Positions 1 through 10,191 of a stretch of 64,000 bases of DNA are shown piece after piece. Below the pieces are notes generated by a model. It did not search any database. It was not told where the DNA came from and saw nothing but the letters and a program-made list of their open reading frames with translations. Position numbers and translations under genes: made by a program. The stretch is from NCBI GenBank assembly GCA_024867545.1, contig JANFNE010000026.1, positions 310,001-374,000 of the forward strand, read 5' to 3'. How positions within the stretch are numbered: position 1 is the first letter of the stretch; each line of letters begins with the position of its first letter. Source of the stretch: Phytopythium helicoides (lineage: Eukaryota; Oomycota; Peronosporomycetes; Pythiales; Pythiaceae).

Positions 1-98
1 CTCACGGCGGCCGAGAACGACACGAGCGGCAGCTGCACGCGGCTGCAGGAGCCGCTGGCGACCAGCAGCGAGGCGAGCGAGAGCAGCCGCAGCGCCAT
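1..98 (-). CDS. 5' end of a secreted protein gene (partial)
   Basis: Reading leftward from an ATG at 98 gives an open frame of 32 codons to the window edge. It begins Met-Ala-Leu-Arg-Leu-Leu followed by a Leu/Ala/Ser-rich hydrophobic run ending near Ala-Ser-Gly-Ser-Cys, a typical secretory signal peptide. The next residues are Arg-Val-Gln-Leu-Pro-Leu. Too little is present to name a family. It is divergent from the elicitin-like gene at 617, sharing about 520 bp of upstream sequence. No stop interrupts the frame. It could still be a chance frame, since the region is GC-rich. Confidence 0.5.
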   Translation of the reverse strand, partial: MALRLLSLASLLVASGSCSRVQLPLVSFSAAV

Positions 99-541
99 GA
101 GGACGAGGACGGCAGGAATGCTGCGCTGGTCTCAAATGGGTCGAGGGTAGAGGATGAGGGAGCGTGCTTCACTTGGTTTCAGTATGGGTAAAAACGTGGG
201 GCGGACAGGTGGGTTCAGAATTTTTGGGTCCACGGATCGGATAGAGAAATCCGATCGCTGGCATCGGACTTTGATCCGATCGAGAGATTCAAATCGCGAG
301 CGAGCACTTCAACAACAAAACGGGTTTACTGTGAGCCGAGGCTCGTAATCATGTGGCTTCAGCGTTCGTCTCACCTTGGATGAGCACACGCACCTACACT
401 TGAGGGATTATCGATCCTGAAGCGACCTACTCGCAGTAGTAATCGCGATGAGCAACCCGGAAATCCACAACTTCGTTCGTGGCTGCCTGCGCACACCGAA
501 GAGACGACGCGCCGAACAGGAATGCTCGAGGATCCTTAGCA
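99..541. other. Intergenic, divergent promoter region
   Basis: The stretch lies between the leftward signal-peptide frame and the rightward elicitin-like gene. The short frames in it lack recognisable domains and I see no RNA gene. It probably holds both promoters. Confidence 0.5.
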
Positions 542-559
542 GCTTCACTTCTCAATTTG
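542..559 (+). promoter_or_regulatory. Oomycete initiator (Inr)-like element
   Basis: The string TCACTTCTCAATTTG matches the oomycete initiator consensus GCTCATTYYNCAWTTT with about one mismatch after alignment. It lies about 60 nt upstream of the ATG at 617, a usual distance in oomycetes. Transcription probably starts here. Confidence 0.6.
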
Positions 560-616
560 CCTCGAGCAACAAACCACCTTGAAACCAGCCTCCCCAGCTC
601 AAGAGACCTCGCAAAC

Positions 617-1429
617 ATGCGCGCCTCGACTGCCGCCGCTGCCTCCGCCTCTGTGCTCGCCCTGCTTCAGTTCCCGGCTGCTCACGCTGCACTCTGCACG
701 GTCGACGAGATGGACACCATCAACAACATTGACTCTACGTCTTCTGCGCCGTCCGACTGCTACGTCGTCTCCCTGCTTTCCAACAGCGAGTGGAACCAAG
801 AGGTGTGTCAAGAGCACGCCGACTGTATCCCGTACTTGAAGACCATGGTCGACGAGCTCCCGGACTGCTCATACCTCGGCGTGAATGTCCACGATACGAT
901 TGCGGAAGCGGTTGCCAACTGCGAGGCAGTAGCCTCTAGCAGCAACAGTACCTCCACCAGCAGCGGCTCCACTGCACTCTGCACGACTGACGAGGTGGAC
1001 ACCATCAACACCATCGACTCTACGTCTTCTGCGCCGTCCGACTGCTATGTCGTCTCATTGCTGTCCGACAGCGAGTGGAACCAAGAGGTCTGTGAAGAGC
1101 ATGCCGACTGTATCCCGTACTTGAAGACTATGGTCGACGAGCTCCCGGACTGCTCATACCTTGGTGTGAATGTCCATGACTCGATTGCTGAAGCGGTTGC
1201 CAACTGTGAGGCAGTAACCTCCAGCAGCAACAGCACCTCGACTTCGACCTCCACTAACAGCAGCTCCACCACCACCAGCTCCACTACCAGCAGCTCCGGC
1301 ACCAGCTCTGACGTCGGATCGAGCGACCCGACGACCTCCAGCGCTGAGACCGGCAACTCGGCTAGCAAGACCGCTGGTACTTTCTTCATGGTCACTGCAA
1401 CGGTGGTGGCGAGCCTCGCGCTCCAGTAG
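617..1429 (+). CDS. Elicitin-like protein, two elicitin domains, GPI-anchored
   Basis: The product is 270 residues from the ATG at 617, which begins MRAST and a signal peptide ending near Ala-His-Ala. Two nearly identical six-cysteine domains follow. Each has the elicitin order of cysteines, with C3 and C4 separated by five residues (CQEHADC, CEEHADC). A Ser/Thr-rich stalk then leads to a hydrophobic C-terminus (TVVASLALQ) typical of a GPI signal. Elicitins are small oomycete-specific helical proteins that bind sterols and can be recognised by plants. Whether this one binds sterol cannot be read from sequence, because inter-cysteine spacings are shorter than in classic 98-residue elicitins. 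It is a divergent relative of the array genes to the right. An upstream in-frame ATG at 479 would add 46 residues and bury the signal peptide, so it was not chosen. Confidence 0.85.
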   Translation: MRASTAAAASASVLALLQFPAAHAALCTVDEMDTINNIDSTSSAPSDCYVVSLLSNSEWNQEVCQEHADCIPYLKTMVDELPDCSYLGVNVHDTIAEAVANCEAVASSSNSTSTSSGSTALCTTDEVDTINTIDSTSSAPSDCYVVSLLSDSEWNQEVCEEHADCIPYLKTMVDELPDCSYLGVNVHDSIAEAVANCEAVTSSSNSTSTSTSTNSSSTTTSSTTSSSGTSSDVGSSDPTTSSAETGNSASKTAGTFFMVTATVVASLALQ

Positions 1430-1669
1430 GCAACTTGTTGTCAGAGCGGGCTCACCAGATCTCCTTGGATAAGCAGCAATATACATACACTTTGGCTTGA
1501 CAGCAACTAACGAGTTCACGTCGTACCAATCTCTTGGCTTTTTCGTCAGCCCTGCGGCAGGATTTACTCGATCCAGGGAGAAACGCTGGCCGTGGTCATA
1601 GTAAAATCTTCTGCTACCATGGCGGTAGTCTCACCCTCGTCACGATTGAGCAAACAAGCTAAGGATGGA
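1430..1669. other. Intergenic, 3' flank of the two-domain elicitin-like gene
   Basis: No credible frame or RNA gene is visible. Homology to the array spacer begins at about 1670. Confidence 0.5.
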
Positions 1670-2357
1670 AACCATGTGAACGTCTCTGAACACTCATAGA
1701 GCGAGCACGACGACATCAAGTGCAAAGGCCACCGCCGCCATCGCAGAGCAATCGCGGCCCAAAAGCGCATGGCTCCTCACGGTAGACAAACCAATAAACA
1801 ACCCTTGCAGCTGCGGATCCGAGAGCAGCTCGCTCCTCCATACATGAGCACGACGGATTGCACCCTTGCGTGCTTTCAAACAACATTTCGACACATTGCC
1901 TGCTCGCTCGCTTTGTTTGTGTCCTACGCGGCGTCGCCACTGGTTTCGCGGTCTTGGTATTGTGGTCGTCATCTGTGATCCAGGGACAACAAGTGTTGAC
2001 GGCGAGAAAAATTGGTTGGTGCCGGTACCAAGAGAGAGGCGCATCTATATGGTACAGCCAAGTACCTTCGCACGGTGTCGTCTTCAACAAGCATCACCAG
2101 CCCCTGGATAATCCAGCAGCAATCTCCTTCGTCCACAAACTCGGCTCGCCTCACTCGCTCACGGTGATGCGTCTCGAAATACAGCGACGGGACCTCATCT
2201 CATCGCTCAGCTCAGTTCCACGGCATCGAGGCAAGGCTTGAGAGTGTCACTCGCTGACGCCGATGCCGACGCCGACACCGATATAATTCTCGGCGGTGCT
2301 CGCGTCGCGCTCGACAATTGTGTTCGTTGCTTACGCTTCGCACGCGTCGTCGGTCTC

Positions 2358-2372
2358 CTCAGTTTCCCATTT
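2358..2372 (+). promoter_or_regulatory. Inr-like core promoter element
   Basis: CTCAGTTTCCCATTTG resembles the oomycete Inr consensus. It lies 54-68 nt upstream of the ATG at 2426. The same string occurs in reverse orientation 60-75 nt upstream of every array gene. A TATA-like ATATAATTC lies about 70 nt further upstream. Confidence 0.55.
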
Positions 2373-2425
2373 GCCTCCTCCTTCGCAACACAAGAACAAC
2401 CAACAACCACCTACTTCGTCTCAAG

Positions 2426-2917
2426 ATGCGCGCCTCGACTGCCCTCTTGCTCACTGTTGCCACCACCGCTATCAGCATTGCCAGCGTGAGCGTCAGTGTT
2501 AGCGCCGCCGACACGGTCCCTTGCACCGCCGACTCATGGGAAGCACTCAACGACGCCGCAGTCGCCGCGGGAGTGTCAGACCACCGCTGCTGGTACCTCC
2601 CATACGTCACCCACTGGACATCGGCTCCGTGTGAGGCCAACGCCGCCTGCATCTCTTTCTTCTCGGCGATCGTCGACAAGATCCCGGATTGTTGGTACGG
2701 GAGTGTGAGTGCGAAGACTGCGATCGAGGACGCCATCGAAGTTTGCACCGGCACCACGAGCTCTGGTACTTCGGGTGACTCGACGAGCTCTGCGGGATCG
2801 TCTAGCCTCCGCTCGACAACGTCGGCTTCTGCAGCGAATGGCAACTCCAATTCTGCGACTGCTGTCGCTCCAACGATCCTCTCAACTATTGCTTTCGTTG
2901 CCACGCTAGCTCTCTAG
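2426..2917 (+). CDS. Elicitin-like protein, one elicitin domain, GPI-anchored
   Basis: The product is 163 residues and starts at the MRAST methionine. The order is a signal peptide of about 27 residues, one six-cysteine domain (about residues 28-110) with CEANAAC marking C3-C4, a short Ser/Thr linker, and a hydrophobic tail (LSTIAFVATLAL) fitting a GPI signal. The domain is nearly identical to that of the 8264-8767 gene on the opposite strand. The C-terminal 20 or so residues differ, so the 3' end of this inverted copy has diverged or recombined. Secretion and surface anchoring are inferred from the signals. No cofactor or enzyme motif is present. Confidence 0.85.
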   Translation: MRASTALLLTVATTAISIASVSVSVSAADTVPCTADSWEALNDAAVAAGVSDHRCWYLPYVTHWTSAPCEANAACISFFSAIVDKIPDCWYGSVSAKTAIEDAIEVCTGTTSSGTSGDSTSSAGSSSLRSTTSASAANGNSNSATAVAPTILSTIAFVATLAL

Positions 2918-3318
2918 GTAGCACCATGCACCCGAGGTCTTCCCATGTCTCTCCAGTTATCGACAGGCTGAATTACAGTCATGAATGCGTTTCATATTGG
3001 AATCAGTCTAAATCTCTTTCTTTCACTGCGTGAGAACAATTTTTTGGCACGCCTCCTGCCGGGTGTGGCGAGGAGGGTTTATCAATGATGACTGAGGTCC
3101 TGGAAGGCCAAATGCAGAATGAATAACTACTTGTAGACCTTGCCGTTTCGAAGCAGAGTGTCGAGCTCGGATGGCCGTGGTGTAATGGCTGGCTGGGAGT
3201 CGTTGGGAGGGTGACTTGCACTCCTCGGCTGCTGCCAGCCGGACGACGAGCATTCTCCGCTCCGCGAAAAATCGCTTCCAGCCGGTCTCACTCCGGCTGC
3301 AAACGACCATCCCTGAGC
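2918..3318. other. Intergenic, convergent 3' flanks
   Basis: This 400-bp stretch separates the elicitin-like gene and the acyltransferase, which converge here. Small overlapping frames on both strands have no recognisable domain. I see no RNA gene or repeat. Confidence 0.5.
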
Positions 3319-4707
3319 TTACTTTTCATCCCACAGCTTCACCTCGCTCCACATGGCCACGAGACGATCCATGGCGTTCGCTTCCAAAAACACAATCAGC
3401 TCGATTCCCTCTTGGTGGTTCATGGCCTCGATGAACACGCTCATGCCGTCACAGCAGGGGAGCTCGGGAACGCACGCGTAACAAGCTTTGCCAGCGCCAA
3501 AGTTGGCGTCGTACATGCCCATATGCACCCATGATGTGAACATGAGATCGGGTCCGAAGAAAAAGTTTGTGCCGACTTGGATAGCCCCCATATCGTCTTG
3601 GGTCGTAATAAACTCGATGGCATCGCGAAGGAAAGCATCGTCGCGCTTGATGATAGATGCACGCACCCGCTTTGCAATCTTGCGAAGAGTCGACAGTTCT
3701 ATCTGCGAGGATTCATTAGGGTTTGAAGGTGCCAACTCACCTGCCGAGTACTCCGAGAACGAGTTGAAGATAACGTTCCCAACGTAGTTGCTTGGCAGAG
3801 GTGGGTCGAACCGCTTCCGAGCATTCACACCCGTCGTGAAGCGAATGTCCTTGCCGTGATTCCGAGCGCGAGAGATTAGCACAATGAATAGTGCCGTGAG
3901 CGAGTCGATTGTGCTGACATACGAGTAGTCGGGAGCATCAACCGGCCCGCCAACGACCTCCTTGACCTTCTTGAGCATGGCTGGCGTGAAGTGGAAAACA
4001 TGTTGCTTGGTCGGCGGGGGTCCGCTCTGCGCCGGCTTGTCTGGGCTGGAGAATACCTCATCAGAAGGGTTCGGTCCCGTTCCAGACTCGTCAACCACGG
4101 GTGCGGCCGTTGGCTCTGGAACTCTGAATTCTGGATGCGGCTGCAGTGTGCCGACCAATCGTCCAGCGAGAAGGTGGCGGTCGTGGTTGACCTTGATGAT
4201 CTCCTCTGGGATCGCAACACCCGTGACGCGGCGGTAGTGCTGGCCCCAGACCTTCATGAACGTGAACACTGCCTCTCCATCGAACAACGTATGGCTCATG
4301 TTGAGACCGATGGCGAGTCCCCCGTCTGCCAGCAGCGAGCACTTGACCTTCATGATCTGCTGCCTGTCTGCTCGAGGGGGAGGCATCAGCAGTTCGTTCG
4401 AGAGCGTCGCGAGTGCCTGGGGAGTCGTCAACGTGCTGTTGGGCTCCATCAGGAACGGGATACTCTCCGCGCTTGAATCCTCATCTCGCTGCACGCAGAC
4501 AGCGCCACGACGCGCGGGATCCCACACCAACTTGCCAATGAGCACCGGAGCGTAGTCGAGCGTGACGGTGTCCAGGAACGCTCGGTGGAGGTCGTGCAGC
4601 GAGTACTTGATGTCCGTCGGTGGGTCATAGATGTACAGGATCGTGAGGCCGAACGGACTCATAACCGCGTCCATGGGGGACAGCTCGAACACGGCAGGGG
4701 ACGCCAT
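3319..4707 (-). CDS. BAHD-type acyl-CoA-dependent acyltransferase
   Basis: A 462-residue single-exon protein, the usual length for the transferase family (PF02458, BAHD). The catalytic HxxxD motif is visible as His139-Thr-Leu-Phe-Asp143, preceded by a hydrophobic strand, as in BAHD enzymes. The second family motif, DFGWG near the C-terminus, is present only in degenerate form (ANFGAGKA). Family members move acyl groups from CoA thioesters to alcohols or amines in the cytosol. The acceptor here is unknown. There is no signal peptide. It is a single-copy gene lying between inverted copies of the elicitin-like unit, with the fimbrin gene upstream on the same strand. The weak DFGWG motif leaves room for a distant subfamily. 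Confidence 0.8.
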   Translation of the reverse strand: MASPAVFELSPMDAVMSPFGLTILYIYDPPTDIKYSLHDLHRAFLDTVTLDYAPVLIGKLVWDPARRGAVCVQRDEDSSAESIPFLMEPNSTLTTPQALATLSNELLMPPPRADRQQIMKVKCSLLADGGLAIGLNMSHTLFDGEAVFTFMKVWGQHYRRVTGVAIPEEIIKVNHDRHLLAGRLVGTLQPHPEFRVPEPTAAPVVDESGTGPNPSDEVFSSPDKPAQSGPPPTKQHVFHFTPAMLKKVKEVVGGPVDAPDYSYVSTIDSLTALFIVLISRARNHGKDIRFTTGVNARKRFDPPLPSNYVGNVIFNSFSEYSAGELAPSNPNESSQIELSTLRKIAKRVRASIIKRDDAFLRDAIEFITTQDDMGAIQVGTNFFFGPDLMFTSWVHMGMYDANFGAGKACYACVPELPCCDGMSVFIEAMNHQEGIELIVFLEANAMDRLVAMWSEVKLWDEK

Positions 4708-4984
4708 GACCGATGAGAGGCGAATGCGATTGTGACCCTTTCTGGCAGGTTGTCATTTGAGTCCTCGCCGTGCAGAATGTTGCGAGAACTGTCGACGCGG
4801 TGCTGAATTTCGTCCAATAGCCAAGGAAGCACCAGCATCAGCGATCACCTCCTACCGAAGTCATGTGTCATCAAGATTCCAAAGCATTCGGTGGTCTTTA
4901 CAATTAGCTCTTTGTTCGTTCGATTATCCATGGATACCCCCAACCAGCAGTGCAGTTGTCTAGGGTGACCAAATGGTGCGTCTC

Positions 4985-7810
4985 TTAGACGTGCAGCTTG
5001 TGCATGTCGACAGCCATCAGGCTCGCGACGAAGGTCATGATCATCTTGGACTTGACCTCAACAATGTCCTCGTACGTGAGGAAAACGGCCGCGCCGATCT
5101 TCTGCGCGCAACTGATGGCGTACTTGGCGTTGCTCGCCTTGTCTTCGTCCGAATGCGCGTCGCGAGCAATCAGCTCCCAGTTGACAGCGCGCGGCTCCAC
5201 CGCGTGAACGAGGTCCAGGAGGTACAGCGCATCCGCAAGTGCAGGGTCGCGGAACGCCACGATCTGCGTCTGGATGCGGCCGTGCTGGCGCACCTTGGCG
5301 TTCGCCCAGTCAATAATGTCCTTGTCCGTGATCTCGCCCTGGCCGCCCTTGGCGAGACTGCTCAGGAGCTTGAGCTGCTGGTACCGCATGCTCTGCCAGA
5401 TAATAGACAGAATCATCTTCTTGGCGCCTTCATAAATGTCAGCACCGCCAATGTTGACAAGCGAGAACTTGAGCTGCTTGCCCAGCACAACGCAATAGTT
5501 GCAGTTCTCGACTTGCTTGAACTTGTTCGGGGCCACAAGGTTCACCTTTTGCCATGACACGATGCCCTTCTCGATCTTGTCAAACACCTTCAGGATGTTC
5601 AATCCGTCATGCAGGTCCGAGAACAGGTGGTTGATGTACACTTCATCAATCGCCAGTGAGTTGATCCACATACGGAACACCCGCTCCTCGCGCGTATCGC
5701 CCACGTCATCATACAGAATCTCTTCGAGCTGCTTCATCTCCTCTTCGACAATGTCCAGAGCAGGGCACGTGTTGAACAGCTGCGCCACAAACGACATGTT
5801 CAGCTTCGGGTTGCCACTCGTAATGTCACGCGGCTTGATGAACGTCTCAATTCCAAGTTTGCGAGCGTTCTGGATCACGTGTGCAGCGCGATCTTCCGGC
5901 ACAGTCTCGTGGCACAGGTCGCAATGCTCCGGAGCAATGTGGTGCAGCAGAACACTGTACGCCACTGCATCCTGAAGGTCCTTGCTAAAGTTGGTCACAG
6001 TCTTCGGGTGTCCAGCTGCCTTCAGGTGATAGTTCATCCACCGCAGAAGAATCTGATCGGGCGGCAGCTTCATAAACTCCTCGAGCGTCTCGCCTTCAAG
6101 CAGCAGTCGCATGAGCTCAGGGTGGTTCTTCAAGTTAATCGTCGACGTCAGCTGGATCTTGATGATCTGCCACACAAGACCGAGCACCAAGATAGGCTTG
6201 CCCTCAAGAAGGTCGTCCGGACCAATGTTGACGACGCTGCAGCCAATGCTCTTGGCTGCGTTGATGCACAGGTTGAGGTTCTCAGTCTTCTGGTACACGT
6301 TCATATCCTTTTCCTTCTTGTTGAGGTTGACAGCACGTTCATCGATCGTCTCCGGAACAGCTGCGTTGATCAGCTTACACAGCAGCACACCGTCACGCAC
6401 AGCCGTGAATAGACCCGAGTCGGTGCGAATCGGCACTAGAGAGGCTAGCGCGCGGTCCGACTGCAGACAGTTGTTGATATGCTGCGTGAACGCCACAGTC
6501 TCTTCTTGCGAGTACGAGTGCAAGCCTCCAGCCGCTCCCCTGACTTCGTGGATCGTGACATTCGCGTTGAAGGTAGCTGCCGCACTCGCACGGCGCTGCA
6601 GCACGCTCATTGCATGCGCGTCCAGCTTGGCCGAAGGAGAATTCTCCTCTGCAATGAGAGTCTTTGCAGGCGAGCGGACAGGTGACCGGGGCGGCGACCG
6701 CGGAGGCAGCGGAGACGGCGACTCGCTCGTTGCAGCGCCAGCGGGAGGCCACTGCACGCGCTTCTGGGCCGATGGCGATTTCTCTGCGGTCGAGCTGGAC
6801 GCCGGCGGCCACTGGGGCTTGTGCGCAGCCACCGGCGACTTTTCTGCAGTCGGCGCGCTCGAGGAAGCAGCGGGCGGCCACTGGGTCTTGGCGTTATCTC
6901 CCCATCCAGGCGCGGTTCCACCAGCAGAAGCCCCCCATTGCGGAGGAGCCGACGGCACGCCAGCAGAAGGTGCTGCCGGGACGCTTGCCGTCTGCGCAGT
7001 CGGCGGCCACTGCTTGGGAGTGCTGACCGACCGCTGCTCTCGCGCGGGCGGCCACTGCTTGGCAGCGCTGGGCGATCGCTGGTCGCGCGTGGGTGGCCAC
7101 TTGCCTCCTGCGCTCGCGGCTCCCTTGGTCGGCGACGCCGGCGGCCACTGCGCCTTGGCGGGCGAGGTCGCCGCTCCCTTGGTCGGCGATGCTGGCGGCC
7201 ACTGCGCCTTGGGCGTCGACGCTGCCGGCGCCTCCTTCACTGGGCTCGCTGGCTGCTTGGCCCACGTCGCCGTCTGCGCCCCCGCAGCTCCAGCCGGCGG
7301 CCACTGCGCCTTGTGCGTCGTTGGCGCGTTCTCCGCCGGCGCAGCTCCAGCCGGGGGCCACTGCGCCTTGTGCGCGAACGCCGCGGGCTGCGCTGGCGGC
7401 TGCTCGTGCTCCTGCGGGGGCCAGTTGCTCGCCTTCTTGGGAAAAAGCGGCGTGGGCTCTTTCGCCGCCACTGGCGCCACCGGCGCCGCCTCCACGGGCG
7501 TGGAGATGTCCACGGCGGCCACCAGCGCGGCCGGATCGAGCGCGATGGCGCCGTTGCGGAAGTCGTAGAGCAGGTGCAGGAACTCTGGCCACGAGACGAC
7601 GCCCGCGCGCTCGAGCGCCACCTGGCGCAGCATGACGGCCGCCTGTCCGGGCGTCACGTTCTCGCCGAGCGTCTGCAGCACCGTGTGGCAGCTCGGCCGC
7701 GTCCACGGCCGCCGCCGAGTCGCGGTCGTGCGCCTTGAACGCGCGCTTGGCCTCGTGGATCTCGCGGGGCGTGAACTTCTGCAGGAACGCCGACGGAAGC
7801 TGGTAGCTCA
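4985..7810 (-). CDS. Fimbrin/plastin-like actin-bundling protein with WPP-repeat linker (two apparent 1-nt indels)
   Basis: Four calponin-homology domains fill the C-terminal ~500 residues (roughly 395-505, 515-625, 645-755 and 765-890 of the 898-residue frame beginning near 7681), the fimbrin layout for cross-linking actin filaments. Upstream is an EF-hand region. The first loop (D-R-D-S-A-A-A-V-D-A-A-E) is encoded near 7700-7735 and a second helix pair follows. Between EF-hands and CH1 is a disordered Ala/Pro/Ser-rich linker with eleven WPP motifs (residues 87-313). The EF-hand region is split: the frame from 7811 ends conserved coding near 7691, and the long frame takes over one base out of phase. 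The expected start codon near 7810 reads AGTG after a good GCCGCC context, as if one base had been inserted into ATG. Either two assembly indels or an unseen 5' exon could explain this. Identity as fimbrin is firm; the N-terminus is not. Confidence 0.8.
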
Positions 7811-7811
7811 C

Positions 7812-8219
7812 TGGCGGCGGCTCCCCCTTCGCGGCGCTTGTCGGACTGCACTGCCCCGGGGGGGCGTTTTGACTCGAGGTTTGTATGGGACACGCCAGGA
7901 TTGCGCGGGCGGACCAGAGTGTTGGTGCGTTTCTTTTTCTTCAACCAGACGAGATGCGACGGACACTCCCGCGGGAATGGGACGCGATGGAAGATTGTTC
8001 GGACATGGTGGCTTCAACGTGAAGGGGGGGGGGGATATGTATATGGGAAGACGGTCGACGGGTTAGATGGGCTTTGGTGACAGGTCACGACGCATAAAGC
8101 TATTCTGATTGATGAGAACTGTCGGATTCGAGACACATTGAGCGGAAGCAGGAAGATGAAAAAGAAGGAAGGAGGCTAAGGTTGGCATTTTGTCAATGCG
8201 TGTATCGATACGACCGGCA
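7812..8219. other. Intergenic, fimbrin promoter region
   Basis: The stretch lies between the fimbrin 5' end and the left end of the elicitin-like array. It contains a run of G residues near 8024-8033 and no convincing gene. Confidence 0.5.
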
Positions 8220-8263
8220 GTTGCTACACGTCTCGCTGTCGTTGTTGCGCGTGCTCCGTCTAA

Positions 8264-8767
8264 CTACAGCGCGAGAGCGAGCTGGGAAGCGACTAGGAGA
8301 GCGGCGACTGAGAGATTCACGGTGGTCCCGCTCCCTGCCGAGTTGGAATCTCCATTCGCCGCAGAAGCTGACGTTGTCGAGCGGAGGCTAGACGATCCCT
8401 CTGAATTCGTCGACTCAGCTGTAGTACCAGAGCTAGTTGTGCCGGTGCACACCTCGATGGCATCTTCGATCGCAGTCTTCGCACTCACACTCCCGTACCA
8501 ACAATCCGGGATCTTGTCGACGATCGCCGAGAAGAAAGAGATGCAGGCGGCGTTGGCCTCACACGGAGCTGACGTCCAGTGGGTGACGTATGGGAGGTAC
8601 CAGCAGCGGTGGTCTGACACTCCCGCGGCGACTGCGGCGTCGTTGAGTGCTTCCCATGAGTCGGCGGTGCAAGGGACCGTGTCGGCGGCGCTAACACTGA
8701 CGCTCACGCTGGCAATGCTGATAGCGGTGGTGGCAACAGTGAGCAAGAGGGCAGTCGAGGCGCGCAT
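8264..8767 (-). CDS. Elicitin-like protein, one domain, GPI-anchored (array copy 1)
   Basis: The product is 167 residues from the MRAST methionine at 8767. A signal peptide precedes one six-cysteine domain, a short SSGTTAEST linker, the SLRSTTSASAANGDSN stalk shared by all array members, and a hydrophobic GPI-type tail ending LVASQLALAL. It lacks the 348-bp second domain found in the other seven array genes. It is therefore either the ancestral one-domain form or a contracted one. Its domain is almost identical to that of the inverted gene at 2426-2917, whereas its tail matches the array genes. Confidence 0.88.
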   Translation of the reverse strand: MRASTALLLTVATTAISIASVSVSVSAADTVPCTADSWEALNDAAVAAGVSDHRCWYLPYVTHWTSAPCEANAACISFFSAIVDKIPDCWYGSVSAKTAIEDAIEVCTGTTSSGTTAESTNSEGSSSLRSTTSASAANGDSNSAGSGTTVNLSVAALLVASQLALAL

Positions 8768-9439
8768 CTTGAGACGAAGTAGGTGGTTGTTGGTTGTTCT
8801 TGTCTTGCGAAGGAGGAGGCAAATGGGAAACTGAGGAGACCGACGGCGCGTGCGAAGTTGCTCGGCGTGTGTGAGCAACGAACACAGTTGTCGAGGTTGT
8901 CGAGCGCGACGCGAACACCGCCGAGGATTATATCGGCGTTAGCGCCAGCGAGTGACACTCTCGAAGCCGTGGAGCTGAGCTGAGCGATGAGATGAGGTCC
9001 CGTCGCTGCATGTCGAGGCGCATCACCGTGAGCGAGCGAGCGAGTGAGTCGAGTCGAGTCGAGTCGAGGCAAGGTGAGGCGAGTTTGTGGACGAAGGAGG
9101 TCGCTGCTGGATTATCCGGGGGGATAGTTGATGTAGGATCGGCGATACAAGATTGTTGGCTCCCATGATGATGCTTGTTGAAGTGAAGGGTGCGGGTCCA
9201 TGAAATTGGTACCGTGTGAAAGTACTTGGCTACCATATAGATGTGCCTCTCTTTTGGTACCGGCACCACCCGATCGTGATTACCGCCCCAAACCAACTTT
9301 TCTCGCCATCAACACTCGTTGTCCCAGGATCACAGATCACGAAGCCCACGAGACCACAAGACCAAGAGCGCGAGACGAGACCTTGTGGCTAGCTGCACCG
9401 CGCCGCGCCAACCAGTGGCGACGCCGCGTAGGACACGAA

Positions 9440-9500
9440 CAGAGCGACCGATCGATCGATCGATCAATTTTGTTGGAAATTTTTCTTTGCAATCACGCAA
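9440..9500. repeat. (ATCG)n run beside imperfect inverted repeat in spacer of copy 1
   Basis: A run of ATCG repeats is followed by an AT-rich, imperfectly palindromic string around TTTGTTGGAAATTTT. The corresponding site in the later units is a perfect hairpin (see 11825-11859). Confidence 0.5.
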
Positions 9501-10191
9501 AAGAAGGGGTGGCATCCGTCGTGTCCCCTTGGGGGAGAATCTAGCCGTGTATGGAGAAGCGAGCTGCTCTGAAATCCCCAACTGCAAGGGTTGTGAAAGA
9601 AGATAGTCTTATTGGCTTGTTGACTTGCAGTGACTGTGTCTATTGGCGATGTCGACCATGAGGAGCCATGCGTTTTTGTGCCACGATCGTGCTCTTCTGC
9701 GATGGCGGCGGTGGCCTTTTCACTTGATGCCGTCATACTCGTTCTATGAGTGTTCAGAGGCATTCGCATGATGGATGACCACCTGTCCGGTCCTACTTTG
9801 GCACTCGATCCCATCAAGAATGCGCTCTCCCAGTCGCCAAGAAGGTGGTAACACAAGTCTACTTCGGTACATTGTCACTCTTGCGTTGTGCTGAATTGAG
9901 CTACTCATGGACACCATCGCACAGTGTCCACTGTAGCCCTGTAGCCTCTTCGAGACTGTTCGAATTCTGAACAATAATATCGGTGGTCGTCAGAGTCGTT
10001 CAGTTTTGGCAGATGCCGATATGATATCGAGCAACTGAGTTGTGAGTTCACGAGGAAAAGAGAAGAGAATGATGTCAAGTGGAATGATATATTCGTCGTA
10101 CGCGCATCGATAGGTAGAAGCAAACATGCAACAAATGGACAATAGCAAGTGCTACACGTTTCGCTGTCGTAGTTGCTCGTCCTCCGTCTGC

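Larger units (their letters stand above)
1670..2917 (+). repeat. Inverted, diverged copy of the elicitin-like array unit
   Basis: Read on the plus strand, this segment matches the gene-plus-upstream-spacer unit that runs on the minus strand from about 8.2 kb onward. The shared spacer text includes the block with GAGTGTTCAGAG near 1685, the SFVHKL...QRRDLISS-encoding block near 2130-2215, and the promoter and gene. It lacks several short blocks present in the other units, for example around the ATCGATCG run. It is therefore an older, rearranged member in inverted orientation. Confidence 0.75.

Noticed and set aside
6111..7568. 485-codon plus-strand frame and other long frames over the fimbrin linker
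   Set aside because: Antisense shadow of the repetitive GC-rich WPP linker; composition is Gly/Ala/Arg-rich with repeats that mirror the real frame.
9440..9470. CRISPR-like or transposon-like interpretation of the evenly spaced repeats in 8-26 kb
   Set aside because: The repeat unit is a 2.36-kb gene plus promoter, with no short direct repeats and spacers, no transposase and no terminal repeats.
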